10,185 nt of DNA from Spirochaetes bacterium ADurb.Bin110 (GCA_002070755.1 MWDY01000194.1:1-10185), one strand, 5' to 3'. Counted from the stretch's first letter, positions 1 through 7,094 are shown. Numbers and translations are program-made. The notes: generated by a model not told the origin, from the letters alone.

Positions 1-51
1 ATCTCCTTGCCCTCTGCAATTGGGTATGAGCTATTTCTGGGATTAAGACCT

Positions 52-129
52 TCATACATAGTGATGAACGAATTTTTGCGACTCTATATTTGTAGGTGGG
101 AATTTTCCTTCGTGATAGTTTATTGGCAC
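52..129 (-). pseudogene. Fic-family-like N-terminal fragment, truncated
   Basis: A GTG start overlaps the TAG of the upstream fusion ORF by one base (TAGTG) and has a strong ribosome binding site, AAAGGAG, 8 bases upstream. The reading frame gives VPINYHEGKFPPTNIESQ, then a few unrelated residues and a TGA. The INYHxGKFPPxN opening followed by an aromatic or polar stretch is how many Fic/DOC-family proteins (AMP-transferases, often toxin or defence-linked) begin; intact members then continue into a helical N-terminal domain and the HPFxxGNG Fic motif, neither of which is present here. I infer that only the first ~18 codons survive and that a deletion joined them to unrelated DNA. The remaining bases 1-51 show no recognisable coding sequence. 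The family call rests on a short motif recognised from memory, so it is tentative. Confidence 0.4.
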
Positions 130-677
130 TAGGTTGGCTCCTTTATTTTTTGTTGGCTATGATTCTCTGCATTATCTGCTAGAATCGTCTGTAGGTAGCG
201 CTCTTTGTCCTCGTACAAAAAAACAACATGATGCTCCAGCATTTGAGCCTTATTGAAAGACTTCCAGCGGTGTTCCATGTCTGCGGAGGACGTATCCGAA
301 AGAATGTACGAGTCGAGGGTTAGGTCGGGGTCGGCAAGGCGGTTCTCAATGTCCTTGATGTTCTTATAGAAGTCAATCTGCGGGTCTTCAAACCCCATTT
401 GCCTCACGCTTTTCGGATCCACAAAGCGCACATGCTGGCGACCATCCGCATCGACAAGCCACAGCATGAAGTCGGGATGGAAGTTGCCTGCTTCAAAAAA
501 GCCCGCGCTCTTGGAGAGCGGCGAGCGTAATGCAAAGAGCACTGCCTCGATTTGATGCGGATTGAGGTCGACCTTGGCATCGAAAAGGGACATAGACAGG
601 CAGTCGAGCCCTTGTGGTGCATGGCGGGTCAAATCCCAAGCAAAGTACTTGGCGTGGTATGGTGTGATTGTGGACAT
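129..677 (-). pseudogene. Deletion fusion: SNF2 helicase N-terminus joined to Res-type nuclease C-terminus
   Basis: The frame encodes 182 residues from an ATG at 677 (AGGA nine bases upstream; a TTG at 683 is also in frame). Residues 1-56 (MSTITPYHAKYFAWDLTR ... DLNPHQIEAVLFALRSPLSK) match the extreme N-terminus of SNF2/DEAD-box helicases, where the next residues would be the Walker A region GxxLADEVGLGKT; that region is absent. From about residue 59 (GFFEAGNFHPDFMLWL ... VRFVDPKSVRQM ... DPQIDFYKNIKDIE) it matches the C-terminal PD-(D/E)xK nuclease end of type III restriction Res-like helicases, with P68-D69 and D87-P-K89 as the visible catalytic residues. Both helicase cores are missing and the frame is open across the join (around 498-512). 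Such SNF2 and Res genes are known to flank a methyltransferase in defence operons, so one deletion could explain the fusion. It may be expressed as a small nuclease-like protein, but I regard it as a remnant. By eye it is more GC-rich than its neighbours, suggesting foreign origin. Confidence 0.7.
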
Positions 678-697
678 CAGCAAAGATCCTAGATTTT

Positions 698-703
698 ATT
701 ATA
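698..703 (-). promoter_or_regulatory. Possible -10 box upstream of the helicase/nuclease remnant
   Basis: A perfect TATAAT reads on the minus strand about 20 bases before the ATG at 677. No good -35 box lies 16-18 bases upstream (the region reads TTTTTC), and the resulting leader would be very short. It may be the surviving promoter of the original defence operon, or a chance AT-rich match. Just upstream (736-751 on the plus strand) are two adjacent copies of the 8-mer TGGGTACT. Confidence 0.25.
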
Positions 704-781
704 GGGCAACACGAGGGATAGAAAAATGGCAATATTGGGTACTTGGGTACTGGGAATCTTCTATAACAGCAAATATTCTGA

Positions 782-943
782 CTGTTAGTTAAAAGCATAG
801 AGGCTAGCGCTGCCTACACCATGATCCTGAAAAACAATGGCGACCTTCTGGCCACTGGTTGCAATGACAACGGACAGCTGGGTGATGGTACTACCGAGAA
901 TAGGAATACATTTGAACAGATAACTATTCCTGTCGAGCAATGA
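782..943 (+). pseudogene. RCC1-repeat protein C-terminal remnant
   Basis: A short plus-strand frame, open from 782 (just after a TGA at 779) to a TGA at 941-943, encodes about 53 residues. It contains SIEASAAYTMILKNNGDLLA followed by TGCNDNGQLGDGTTENRN and a short tail. This is the classic bacterial RCC1 (regulator of chromosome condensation) repeat: a small-residue/aromatic-T-x-x-L-K-x-x-G-x-L-x-x-x-G opening, then N-x-x-G-Q-L-G-D-G-T-T. RCC1 repeats form seven-bladed beta-propellers and normally occur in several copies in secreted or surface proteins; here one blade is left, with no start codon and no signal peptide. I read it as the 3' end of a degraded gene. It lies in the 350-base interval between the helicase/nuclease remnant (677) and the lipoprotein (1035); apart from this fragment and the hairpin at 1003-1022 I see nothing else there. 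Confidence 0.65.
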
Positions 944-1002
944 GATTATGCTAATTTCTAAAAATCAGACCATTGCCGACTGAAATAGACTGGAATCGCC
1001 AA

Positions 1003-1022
1003 AGGGCCTCAGATGAGGCCCT
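1003..1022. terminator. Bidirectional hairpin between convergent genes
   Basis: AGGGCCTCA and TGAGGCCCT form a perfect 9-bp, GC-rich inverted repeat with only GA between the arms. It sits 12 bases after the lipoprotein stop codon on the minus strand and 59 bases after the RCC1-fragment stop on the plus strand. The T tracts on either side are short (TTT only), so it is a weak or atypical intrinsic terminator, but its position between convergent frames fits termination from both sides. Confidence 0.6.
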
Positions 1023-1034
1023 GCTTTCGCGATC

Positions 1035-2804
1035 CTACTCAAGAGTAATCCTTATCGGCGTCTCCGAAAAGAATGAAACAGTATGTTCAATTTCACTCGT
1101 ATTTGGCGCTTTTATCTTTAGCATGTATTGCTGCTTAAAATTGGATTCATCGAAACGGATGCTTATTTTTGCGACACCAAGGCTATCGGATACTGCAGTC
1201 TCGCCATTCACGTGCACTATAGCACCTTCTACTGGACTACCATCTTTCTTAGCGATATGAATCTCATATTCTCGTGTCACTGTCGCATCTTTCCATTGCA
1301 GATTGTTTTGAACAGCGCTGTCAATGGTAAGGCTCCCTTTCATCGAAAAATCATTGCTCATTGAATGGTATGCAACACCACCTATAATTTCTCCTGCTGT
1401 AGTCCACATGGCATTATTAAATTCCATTGCCCCCATAAAATCCCTTGGGATAAATTCACACATGTGAGAATTATTGAGAGTTACAGTCGAATTTCCTGTC
1501 GGTTGCAAAAAGAGATAATCGGAATTATTGACTGTAATATGTGAATCTTTAATAGTGAAGGGCCATTGTCCCATTACCGTCACATTTGACAATTCTATAT
1601 CCCTATACATAAGGCTTGATGGAATTCCCACTTTTAGATCATGAAATGTTGCATTATCGTTGACGATATCGATAAATACTTTGCGCAATTCGGAATTGGA
1701 TATTCTGACATGGGCATCTGGATCGAGGAAGAATATCCAGCCTCGTTCATATGGGCCATGCGCAAGATCACCCGTAAAATCGTCCTTTAAGATTGTTGTC
1801 TTTATGAGAGTCAATGTATAGTCTGCTTCTGGTATCATGCTGTGAACGTCCCATGAATCAAGATAAGTCCCCGAGGCGAGATTGCTCACATTCAAATGTG
1901 CGCCTGCAGGTACCTTTATTCCGAGGGCACCGATGGTAGAATTTATGACAGTTGTATGGCCTCCCATGACCTGCAATAGCCCTCCTATGGTGAAGACCAT
2001 TTGGGAATTTATCATGGTAAGAGAGGCGCCATCCGACATATCGAAATAATGAATCGAGGTCGGCGAATCGGTGATTGTCACCTTGCCTTTGTTGAGCACA
2101 CAGACAAGGCCCGACTCCGGGAAGATCTTTGAGCCTTCTATTTCCACTAAAGCTTCTGGTGCAATGATGATGTATACATGGATAGTCGGTACATCACCTC
2201 TTCCCATCATGAGCTGAGAGTCTTTTATGATCAACTTGGAATGATCATTTACGTATATATTTCCTTCCTGTAAATATTTTTCATTCTCGATAGTCATTGT
2301 TTCCCCATTCTCAATGACTAAGTCCCCATTGTGAGAGATCCATGGCTGTACATTCTCTTCGCTAGGATCATCATCGACGATTTGGTCTTTCAGATTGTAA
2401 TGAAAGAAATTGCTATGACCTTGTCCTGGTATAGAGAATTGAAGAGACCCTACCATCGGAAAATCGATGCGATCCAGACCTGTAAGCCAAGGAAGCGTGC
2501 CAATAAATAATCCTGTTGGCGAACTGTCCAGGGCAGCATTGGGTCGGACCACGATCTGGCCGGCGCCACCTTCCATTGCTGTTTCCTTGCCATTTAGATA
2601 CATCTTCCAATTGCCCCACTCCGAAGGAAAAGCATCGAGACGCACTTCTATCACATTTGTCTTTGTGTCGCGCCTCATGCTAATGATATTGAAAGTTGCA
2701 TCGCTATCCCCGGATATATTCCTTTGAGGACTATTAGTGCAGCCGATGAAAAAACAGAGACCCACAACAATAAGAAAGAGAGAAGATTTAGATGATATCT
2801 TCAT
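1035..2804 (-). CDS. Putative lipoprotein with parallel beta-helix-like repeats
   Basis: This 589-residue protein starts at the ATG at 2804, chosen because GGAGGA lies six bases upstream and because it places a lipoprotein signal at the terminus: MKISSK, a hydrophobic core, then FIGC with Cys22 as the lipidated residue. A longer in-frame start at 2855 would bury the signal. After a linker, a domain at roughly residues 30-130 includes a segment reading like beta strands with a glycine-rich turn (MYLNGKETAMEGGAG). From about residue 160 to 500 short strands recur with patterns such as VxIxDSxL, LxMINSQM, TTVINSTI and ITVNNSDY, typical of right-handed parallel beta-helix proteins. Residues 511-589 (EIHIAKKDGSPVEGAIVHVNG ... 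GVAKISI) look like a carboxypeptidase-regulatory or Ig-like beta domain. I see no catalytic motif and do not recognise a named family. It is probably anchored at the cell surface or periplasmic face. It is separated from the frameshifted upstream gene by a hairpin and may have its own promoter. Confidence 0.75.
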   Translation of the reverse strand: MKISSKSSLFLIVVGLCFFIGCTNSPQRNISGDSDATFNIISMRRDTKTNVIEVRLDAFPSEWGNWKMYLNGKETAMEGGAGQIVVRPNAALDSSPTGLFIGTLPWLTGLDRIDFPMVGSLQFSIPGQGHSNFFHYNLKDQIVDDDPSEENVQPWISHNGDLVIENGETMTIENEKYLQEGNIYVNDHSKLIIKDSQLMMGRGDVPTIHVYIIIAPEALVEIEGSKIFPESGLVCVLNKGKVTITDSPTSIHYFDMSDGASLTMINSQMVFTIGGLLQVMGGHTTVINSTIGALGIKVPAGAHLNVSNLASGTYLDSWDVHSMIPEADYTLTLIKTTILKDDFTGDLAHGPYERGWIFFLDPDAHVRISNSELRKVFIDIVNDNATFHDLKVGIPSSLMYRDIELSNVTVMGQWPFTIKDSHITVNNSDYLFLQPTGNSTVTLNNSHMCEFIPRDFMGAMEFNNAMWTTAGEIIGGVAYHSMSNDFSMKGSLTIDSAVQNNLQWKDATVTREYEIHIAKKDGSPVEGAIVHVNGETAVSDSLGVAKISIRFDESNFKQQYMLKIKAPNTSEIEHTVSFFSETPIRITLE

Positions 2805-2906
2805 GCTTCCTCCGGATGATGCCCATTCTGCCTTGCCAGTTGTGTATGAAGCCATGCTTCTTTAAGCTGGGCCCATTTGTCAAGACCACTTTTCTGAAAA
2901 AGTTTC

Positions 2907-2924
2907 GTGGACTTTGGTGTCCAC
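2907..2924 (-). terminator. Possible intrinsic terminator downstream of the frameshifted gene
   Basis: On the minus strand GTGGAC-ACCAAA-GTCCAC is a perfect 6-bp inverted repeat with a 6-base loop, extendable by a T.G and a T-A pair, followed within five bases by TTTTT. It lies about 60 bases beyond the stop at 2983 and about 100 bases before the lipoprotein start, so it could separate the two transcription units. A TTGACA (minus strand, 2878-2883) lies just past it, but I could not find a convincing -10 box at the right distance. Confidence 0.4.
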
Positions 2925-2982
2925 AATTGCCCTCATTGTGCATATCCAGCTTTCGGAGAGCAGGTCACCCTTTTCAGAAATC

Positions 2983-3701
2983 TCAGAATAGCTTGAGACT
3001 TATTGCAAATATCCCCTGATCTTTAATTGGCAGCCGCATGAGGACTTTATCGTCATTCATGCTATACCCAATAGACAAGTTGCCATGACAAATAAGGAGA
3101 GGAATATTATTGAAGCTAATAGCAGCACAGAATCCCCATACTCCTTCAGTAAAAATACTTGTCGAATACGAAACTCTTCCATCAATTTTAGCATTAAATG
3201 CATTTGTTTCATGGTTTCTTGAGGGAACATAGATAGATGCCTCTAATGTGCAATAGGCCAATCTTATTGTACCTAGATCGAGGAAAAGTTCATAATTCAA
3301 TTGGCTATAGTCAGTGGGCGCAATCTCATAATGCCCAAACCCAAATTGTTTTATCTCATTGAAGCGAAAATAGTGAAAAGCCGGCACCAATTCTCCTAGG
3401 GTATTACCAATATCTACCTCTGGGGCTAGGAAGCGCAGGATATGAGAGAGGTCTATGCTCTTCCCAATCCGAAATGAATGCATCACACTATTTTTATAAT
3501 CATACGTAACAATTGAATCAAATCCAAATGCTGATACATCGCCAAACAAATATTGATGCTCTTTAGTATTGGTGAGGAGGTTTCAATCATGCGATTGAAC
3601 GCCTCCGGCGTTATAACGATGGTGTCTGCAAAAAGAGCGCTAGACAAAAACATGAAAACCAAAAGCAATGCACCTTTATGTATCATGGGCGAGCTGTGCA
3701 T
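2983..3701 (-). pseudogene. Secreted outer-membrane beta-barrel-like protein, interrupted by a frameshift
   Basis: Two overlapping frames appear to be halves of one gene. The first, from ATG at 3701 or 3686, encodes a signal peptide (MIHKGALLLVFMFLSSALFA, cleavage likely after AFA) and then DTIVITPEAFNRMIE before running off-frame to a stop at 3483. The second, open from 3582 down to the stop at 2983, has no plausible start and continues as a mature domain (HQYLFGDVSAFGFDSIVTYD ... IPLLICHGNLSIGYSMN). It is rich in alternating hydrophobic and polar residues and ends AISLKLF. An aromatic C-terminal residue and alternating strands are typical of small outer-membrane beta-barrels. Joining the halves needs a -1 shift (one base lost, or two gained) somewhere in 3485-3582, probably near 3555-3582. 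The joined product would be about 238 residues. No family is recognised. The lesion could be a real mutation or a sequencing error; no ribosome binding site of note precedes either start. Confidence 0.6.
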
Positions 3702-3710
3702 ATTCTAGCA

Positions 3711-4034
3711 TTATATATCGGGACTTATCTCTAATAATTCTACAACCACTCCATCCTGTGAGCGGCAGAACACCACACGTTTATGTTCATCAATACGCAT
3801 TGGGCCGAGCAGTATTTCAAGGTCTTTCATAGCTTGCTCCAAGTTATCAACCCGAAATCCGATATGTGGCTGGCTCTTTACTGGCTCGGGTACCGGAGAA
3901 TCATCTTCGTACCGCAGCCATTCTACTTTAAAAGGATGCATTTGAGCATCGGTTATCCATACTTTATTGGGTTTATAGTAGAATTCTTTCTCTCGTTTTT
4001 GATATGATCTGTATCCCACATGGTCGAATACCAT
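3711..4034 (-). CDS. Small VOC (glyoxalase-like) domain protein
   Basis: A 107-residue protein opening MVFDHVGYRSYQKREKEFYY and continuing through KVWITDAQMHPFKVEWLRYE, PHIGFRVDNLEQAM and VVFCRSQDGVVVELLEIS. The FDHVG opening, the central PHIGFRVDNL segment and the terminal strand ending in VVVELLEI are the marks of the vicinal oxygen chelate fold. H4, H55-region and E near the C-terminus are candidate metal ligands. The protein is about the length of a single VOC module, with the first half degenerate, and resembles small VOC proteins often found beside sugar oxidoreductases. I chose the ATG at 4034 over that at 4046 because GGAG sits six bases before it and the family usually begins M-x-F-D-H-[IV]-G. 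The upstream oxidoreductase stops at 4047, so the two are translationally close. Its likely role is isomerising or modifying an intermediate of the compound imported by this operon, but the reaction is unknown. Confidence 0.7.
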   Translation of the reverse strand: MVFDHVGYRSYQKREKEFYYKPNKVWITDAQMHPFKVEWLRYEDDSPVPEPVKSQPHIGFRVDNLEQAMKDLEILLGPMRIDEHKRVVFCRSQDGVVVELLEISPDI

Positions 4035-4046
4035 ACTTTGCTCCAT

Positions 4047-5072
4047 CTAGGCTTCTAATGGTAGCCTAACAGGAATCCCGTTATTCTTAGCACTACGATC
4101 CGCAGCCTCAATTATTTCGAACGTCTTTATTGCATCATCTAAATCCACAATGCAGGGAGTATCATTAAGAATAGAATCGATAAAATGGTCTACTTCACTA
4201 GGAAATGGATGATGCGACACATCGCCAGAATCAGGAGTCTGAACCGGTAATGTTATCCAGTTATTTTGGCCAGGAATTGCTTGTTTGGCCCACAATTGGT
4301 TATTGATCAATGTGCCTTTATCACAGTAAAGCTTTAAATTGTAGATGTAAGGGCATATCACATCGTATGAGCAGCACACCTTTCCCATTGCCCCATTTGA
4401 GAACTTGGTTACAAAGGTAATCGTTGTGTCTTGTTCAAAATCATCACGGTAGCGGCCAGAAAGAGCTACGACCTCAACCGCATCGCTCTTCATAAACCAA
4501 CGCAGTCCATCTACTGCATGGCATCCTCCTACTTGAAGTATCGAGCCACCCTTCTCATAAGTCTTTGACCAATCATAGCAATGGTATGATTCATCAATAT
4601 GATGGAGGTAATCGACTTCAGCATAGAATGGTTTACCAATAATATCGCGGGCGATCAATTCTTGAGCAGTTTGAAATAATGGGTTCCATCGAAGTACAAA
4701 GCCTACTATTGTTCTTACGTTATTTTGATGCACCGCTTTTTGCATCCGCAACATATCCTGCCAGTCAATGGCGATAGGTTTTTCAATTACAATATGTTTT
4801 TTTGCTTCAGCTGCCATGATTGTTTGCTGAGCATGCATAAAGTTAGGAGTCAAAATGGCAACAATATCGATATCGCTTTGCCTAAGCATCTCTTTATAGT
4901 CATCATAGGCTGTACAATGCGACAGATTATGCTGAGCCGCTTTTTGTCTCGCTCTTTCTTTGGAACGCGAGCAAATAGCTCGCACTTCAGTATGCGGGTT
5001 CATCGAGAATGCCCGTATATATTCATCCGAAACCCATCCGGTTCCTATGATTCCTACTCCCAACGATTTCAT
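4047..5072 (-). CDS. Gfo/Idh/MocA-family NAD(P)-dependent oxidoreductase
   Basis: The 341-residue product is a full-length sugar or cyclitol dehydrogenase of the Gfo/Idh/MocA family. Residues 1-120 form the Rossmann domain, with the dinucleotide-binding loop VGIIGTGWVS (residues 6-15), the strand IVAILTPNFMH (70-80) and the hallmark EKPIAI (97-102) holding the catalytic-region lysine K98. Residues from about 125 onward form the alpha/beta substrate domain, with GGCHAVDGLRWF (182-193) supplying H185 and D188, the usual active-site pair. Start ATG at 5072 is preceded by AAAGGGG seven bases upstream. It follows the second permease by 67 bases and is directly followed by the VOC gene. Family members oxidise a hydroxyl of a sugar, inositol or amino-sugar, usually with NAD or NADP; the exact substrate cannot be told from sequence, but the placement downstream of a sugar ABC transporter makes it the likely first catabolic step. 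Confidence 0.9.
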   Translation of the reverse strand: MKSLGVGIIGTGWVSDEYIRAFSMNPHTEVRAICSRSKERARQKAAQHNLSHCTAYDDYKEMLRQSDIDIVAILTPNFMHAQQTIMAAEAKKHIVIEKPIAIDWQDMLRMQKAVHQNNVRTIVGFVLRWNPLFQTAQELIARDIIGKPFYAEVDYLHHIDESYHCYDWSKTYEKGGSILQVGGCHAVDGLRWFMKSDAVEVVALSGRYRDDFEQDTTITFVTKFSNGAMGKVCCSYDVICPYIYNLKLYCDKGTLINNQLWAKQAIPGQNNWITLPVQTPDSGDVSHHPFPSEVDHFIDSILNDTPCIVDLDDAIKTFEIIEAADRSAKNNGIPVRLPLEA

Positions 5073-5101
5073 TTGTATGCCCCTTTGCTCAGTTATATAC
5101 T

Positions 5102-5116
5102 ATCGAATAATTCGAT
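5102..5116. repeat. Short inverted repeat in the permease-oxidoreductase gap
   Basis: ATCGAA-TAA-TTCGAT is a perfect 6-bp inverted repeat with a 3-base centre, located 30 bases upstream of the oxidoreductase start and just after the permease stop. It could be a small mRNA hairpin or an operator half-site pair. It is too short to count as a terminator and no T tract follows. Confidence 0.3.
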
Positions 5117-5139
5117 TTTGGATTACATTTCAATTTCTC

Positions 5140-6114
5140 TCAAGTACTCTTTCTTCGAGAGTTCGCTGCCACTACAGAAAAAATAAGCACTGACTGGATC
5201 ATGAGCTTAGCCCAGTTCACTATATTCGCTTTTTGCAACAAGCTTGTAATTAAGCGAATTATCATGGCTCCTGCAATGGTGCCTTCTATTCCTCCAATCC
5301 CACCAGCGAAAAGCGTCCCTCCGACCACAGTAGCAGATATCGAATCCATCGAATAATCTGCCCCTAGGTTTAGGCTCGCAGCGCTCATATCCATGGTCAA
5401 TACAATCGATGTGAGCGCTGCGATGAAACCGGCAATTGTATACACTAAGATGATAGTGTATTCATTCTTTACTCCCGACAATGTCGAGCATACGGGATTT
5501 GCTCCGATCATGTGAATCCTATTGCCAAAAATCGTCTTTTTTAGAATGAATATGAAAAAAACAGACAGCACGATCCAACATAGTACCCCTATGGGAAATA
5601 ATCCCAATACTCGTAAACGTCCTAGATTCCTAAACTGCTCGGCAAGAACACCTTTAGGTTGCCCTTTCGTGTAGATCATATAGAGGCCGCGTAAAATAAA
5701 ATCGGTGCATAGTGTCATGACAAAAGGAGCGATATGAGCCTTGGTGATTCCAATTCCATTGAAAAAGCCAGCAGCCGTTCCTACTGCCATTCCTAGCAAG
5801 CATACAATTATGATGCGGTTCGGATCACCATTCATTAATCCGATTGTAAGCACATGGACCAGTGTCACAATTGAGCCAAGGCATAGATCGATGCCGCCAG
5901 TAATGATTATCATCGTTTGGCCAATAGAAAGCATACCCAAGCCAGAGGATTGCTTTAATAGATTAATAAAATCCTGCAACGTTCGAGATGCAGGGCTAAT
6001 TATATAGGAAATCAATAGAAGAAATAAAAAACCGGCATATACTCCTACTATATTCATCAAGCGCGAATTCTGTAATGGTAGCTTCTTTATCGGAAGGTGG
6101 GTGATCTTTTTCAC
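5140..6114 (-). CDS. Sugar ABC transporter permease (RbsC-type, second)
   Basis: A 324-residue hydrophobic protein of the BPD_transp_2 family, forming the membrane channel of a carbohydrate importer. Predicted membrane helices lie at about residues 22-40, 56-75, 80-95, 101-120, 128-147, 175-192, 220-240 and 258-285. The family signature SIGQTMIIITGGIDLCLGS (63-81) and the conserved loop GADYSMDSISATVVGGTLFAG (251-271) with GGIGGIEGTIAGA are both present and intact. The gene starts with GTG at 6114, overlapping the TAG of the first permease by one base (TAGTG), with AGGAAA about ten bases upstream. It should pair with the other permease as a heterodimer and dock on the ATPase. Length is normal for the family. 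The substrate is not deducible from the permease. Confidence 0.9.
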   Translation of the reverse strand: MKKITHLPIKKLPLQNSRLMNIVGVYAGFLFLLLISYIISPASRTLQDFINLLKQSSGLGMLSIGQTMIIITGGIDLCLGSIVTLVHVLTIGLMNGDPNRIIIVCLLGMAVGTAAGFFNGIGITKAHIAPFVMTLCTDFILRGLYMIYTKGQPKGVLAEQFRNLGRLRVLGLFPIGVLCWIVLSVFFIFILKKTIFGNRIHMIGANPVCSTLSGVKNEYTIILVYTIAGFIAALTSIVLTMDMSAASLNLGADYSMDSISATVVGGTLFAGGIGGIEGTIAGAMIIRLITSLLQKANIVNWAKLMIQSVLIFSVVAANSRRKST

Positions 6115-7094
6115 TATTCTCGTTTCCTATAAAAATACATCGCAGTTATTAGCAATATTCCAGTAATGATATCTTTGTAGTAGCTAGACTGCAGATTGTA
6201 GCGAAAGGCTATATTATTGAGAACATTTGTAAGCATAGAAATCAAGATGGTACCAGCAAGTGTGCCCGATAGTCCGCCAAGCCCCCCTGCCATAGATGTT
6301 CCGCCCACAACAGTGGCTGTAATTGATAAAAGCGTGTATTCATCACCATAATGAGAGCTACCGCTTCGCAGACGAGCAGCGAGATATAATCCAACTATGC
6401 TGCAGAGCAAGCTACTAATAATGTACGTGACTAATTTTACCGATGCTACACTTACCCCACTTTTTTCAAGCACATCGGCATTTCCTCCCAATGCATACAC
6501 GCGCCTTCCAAAGGGAGTACTGTATAGGATGAATGCAGCAAGCAAAAAAACAAATAGATAGAACACAAACGGAACCGAAATAATTCCCCAGCTCGCGGTA
6601 AGAACTTTCTTGAATAGTGGTGGTATATAGCCACCACTAGTCTTATGGAGTGCAAACGCAATGCCTTGAAAAAAGTAGCCGGTGCAAAGCGTCGCGATGA
6701 GCGGAGGCATAGGAAATACTTTTAGGATAAAGCCATTTAATGCTCCACATATGATTCCGCAGCTCATGCAAAGCAGCACAATGAATAGTATGTTCGGTAT
6801 CGAATCAGTCATTAGCGTACTCGCTATGAGAGATATTAGGCTGATCTGGCTACCGACCGACATATCAATCCCTCCGCCAAGAATGACAAATGTCTGGCCG
6901 ATGGCTACTAGGCCTAATGGAACCATCTGTTGCAGCACATTCGCTATGTTGAGAGGGTGAATAAATTCGGGGATAACGATCACAATCAAGATCAACAGCA
7001 ATGCTAATACTGTCCAGATAATCTTGGCCGAGTGACGTCTAGGATGTCGCAATTCCTGCAGAAAGGCTTTGGCAGCATTCATCGCTATAGTCAT
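6114..7094 (-). CDS. Sugar ABC transporter permease (RbsC-type, first)
   Basis: A 326-residue BPD_transp_2 inner-membrane protein with the same fold as its neighbour but clearly diverged from it. Hydrophobic helices include residues 25-43, 55-75, 82-95, 101-123, 170-192 and 222-242. Signature segments are AIGQTFVILGGGIDMSVGSQ (64-83), PFGRRVYALGGN (194-205), which is the coupling region likely to contact the ATPase, and GDEYTLLSITATVVGGTSMA (250-269). The start ATG at 7094 overlaps the ATPase TGA (ATGA), and GGAG lies seven bases upstream, so translation is coupled. Two different permeases in one operon mean a heterodimeric channel, as in many type 2 carbohydrate importers (CUT2 class). The protein is full-length with no obvious lesion. 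Confidence 0.9.
   Translation of the reverse strand: MTIAMNAAKAFLQELRHPRRHSAKIIWTVLALLLILIVIVIPEFIHPLNIANVLQQMVPLGLVAIGQTFVILGGGIDMSVGSQISLISLIASTLMTDSIPNILFIVLLCMSCGIICGALNGFILKVFPMPPLIATLCTGYFFQGIAFALHKTSGGYIPPLFKKVLTASWGIISVPFVFYLFVFLLAAFILYSTPFGRRVYALGGNADVLEKSGVSVASVKLVTYIISSLLCSIVGLYLAARLRSGSSHYGDEYTLLSITATVVGGTSMAGGLGGLSGTLAGTILISMLTNVLNNIAFRYNLQSSYYKDIITGILLITAMYFYRKRE

Noticed and set aside
1..60. Minus-strand open frame reading MKVLIPEIAHTQLQRARR near the left edge
   Set aside because: Open but too short, cut by the window edge, with no ribosome binding site and no recognisable family.
1003..1022. Considered the perfect hairpin as an insertion-sequence end or attachment site
   Set aside because: There is no partner copy, no target duplication and its position between convergent frames is better explained as a terminator.
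2804..2855. Longer start for the lipoprotein at 2855
   Set aside because: It has no ribosome binding site and would place 17 residues ahead of a textbook lipoprotein signal; the ATG at 2804 has GGAGGA.
3710..3715. TATAAT on the minus strand just before the frameshifted secreted gene
   Set aside because: No -35 box at a suitable distance and it lies over the stop codon of the VOC gene; chance AT-rich match is as likely.
4725..5186. Plus-strand 153-residue frame opposite the oxidoreductase
   Set aside because: Antisense shadow of a conserved dehydrogenase; composition is rich in C, F, H and S, typical of shadow frames.
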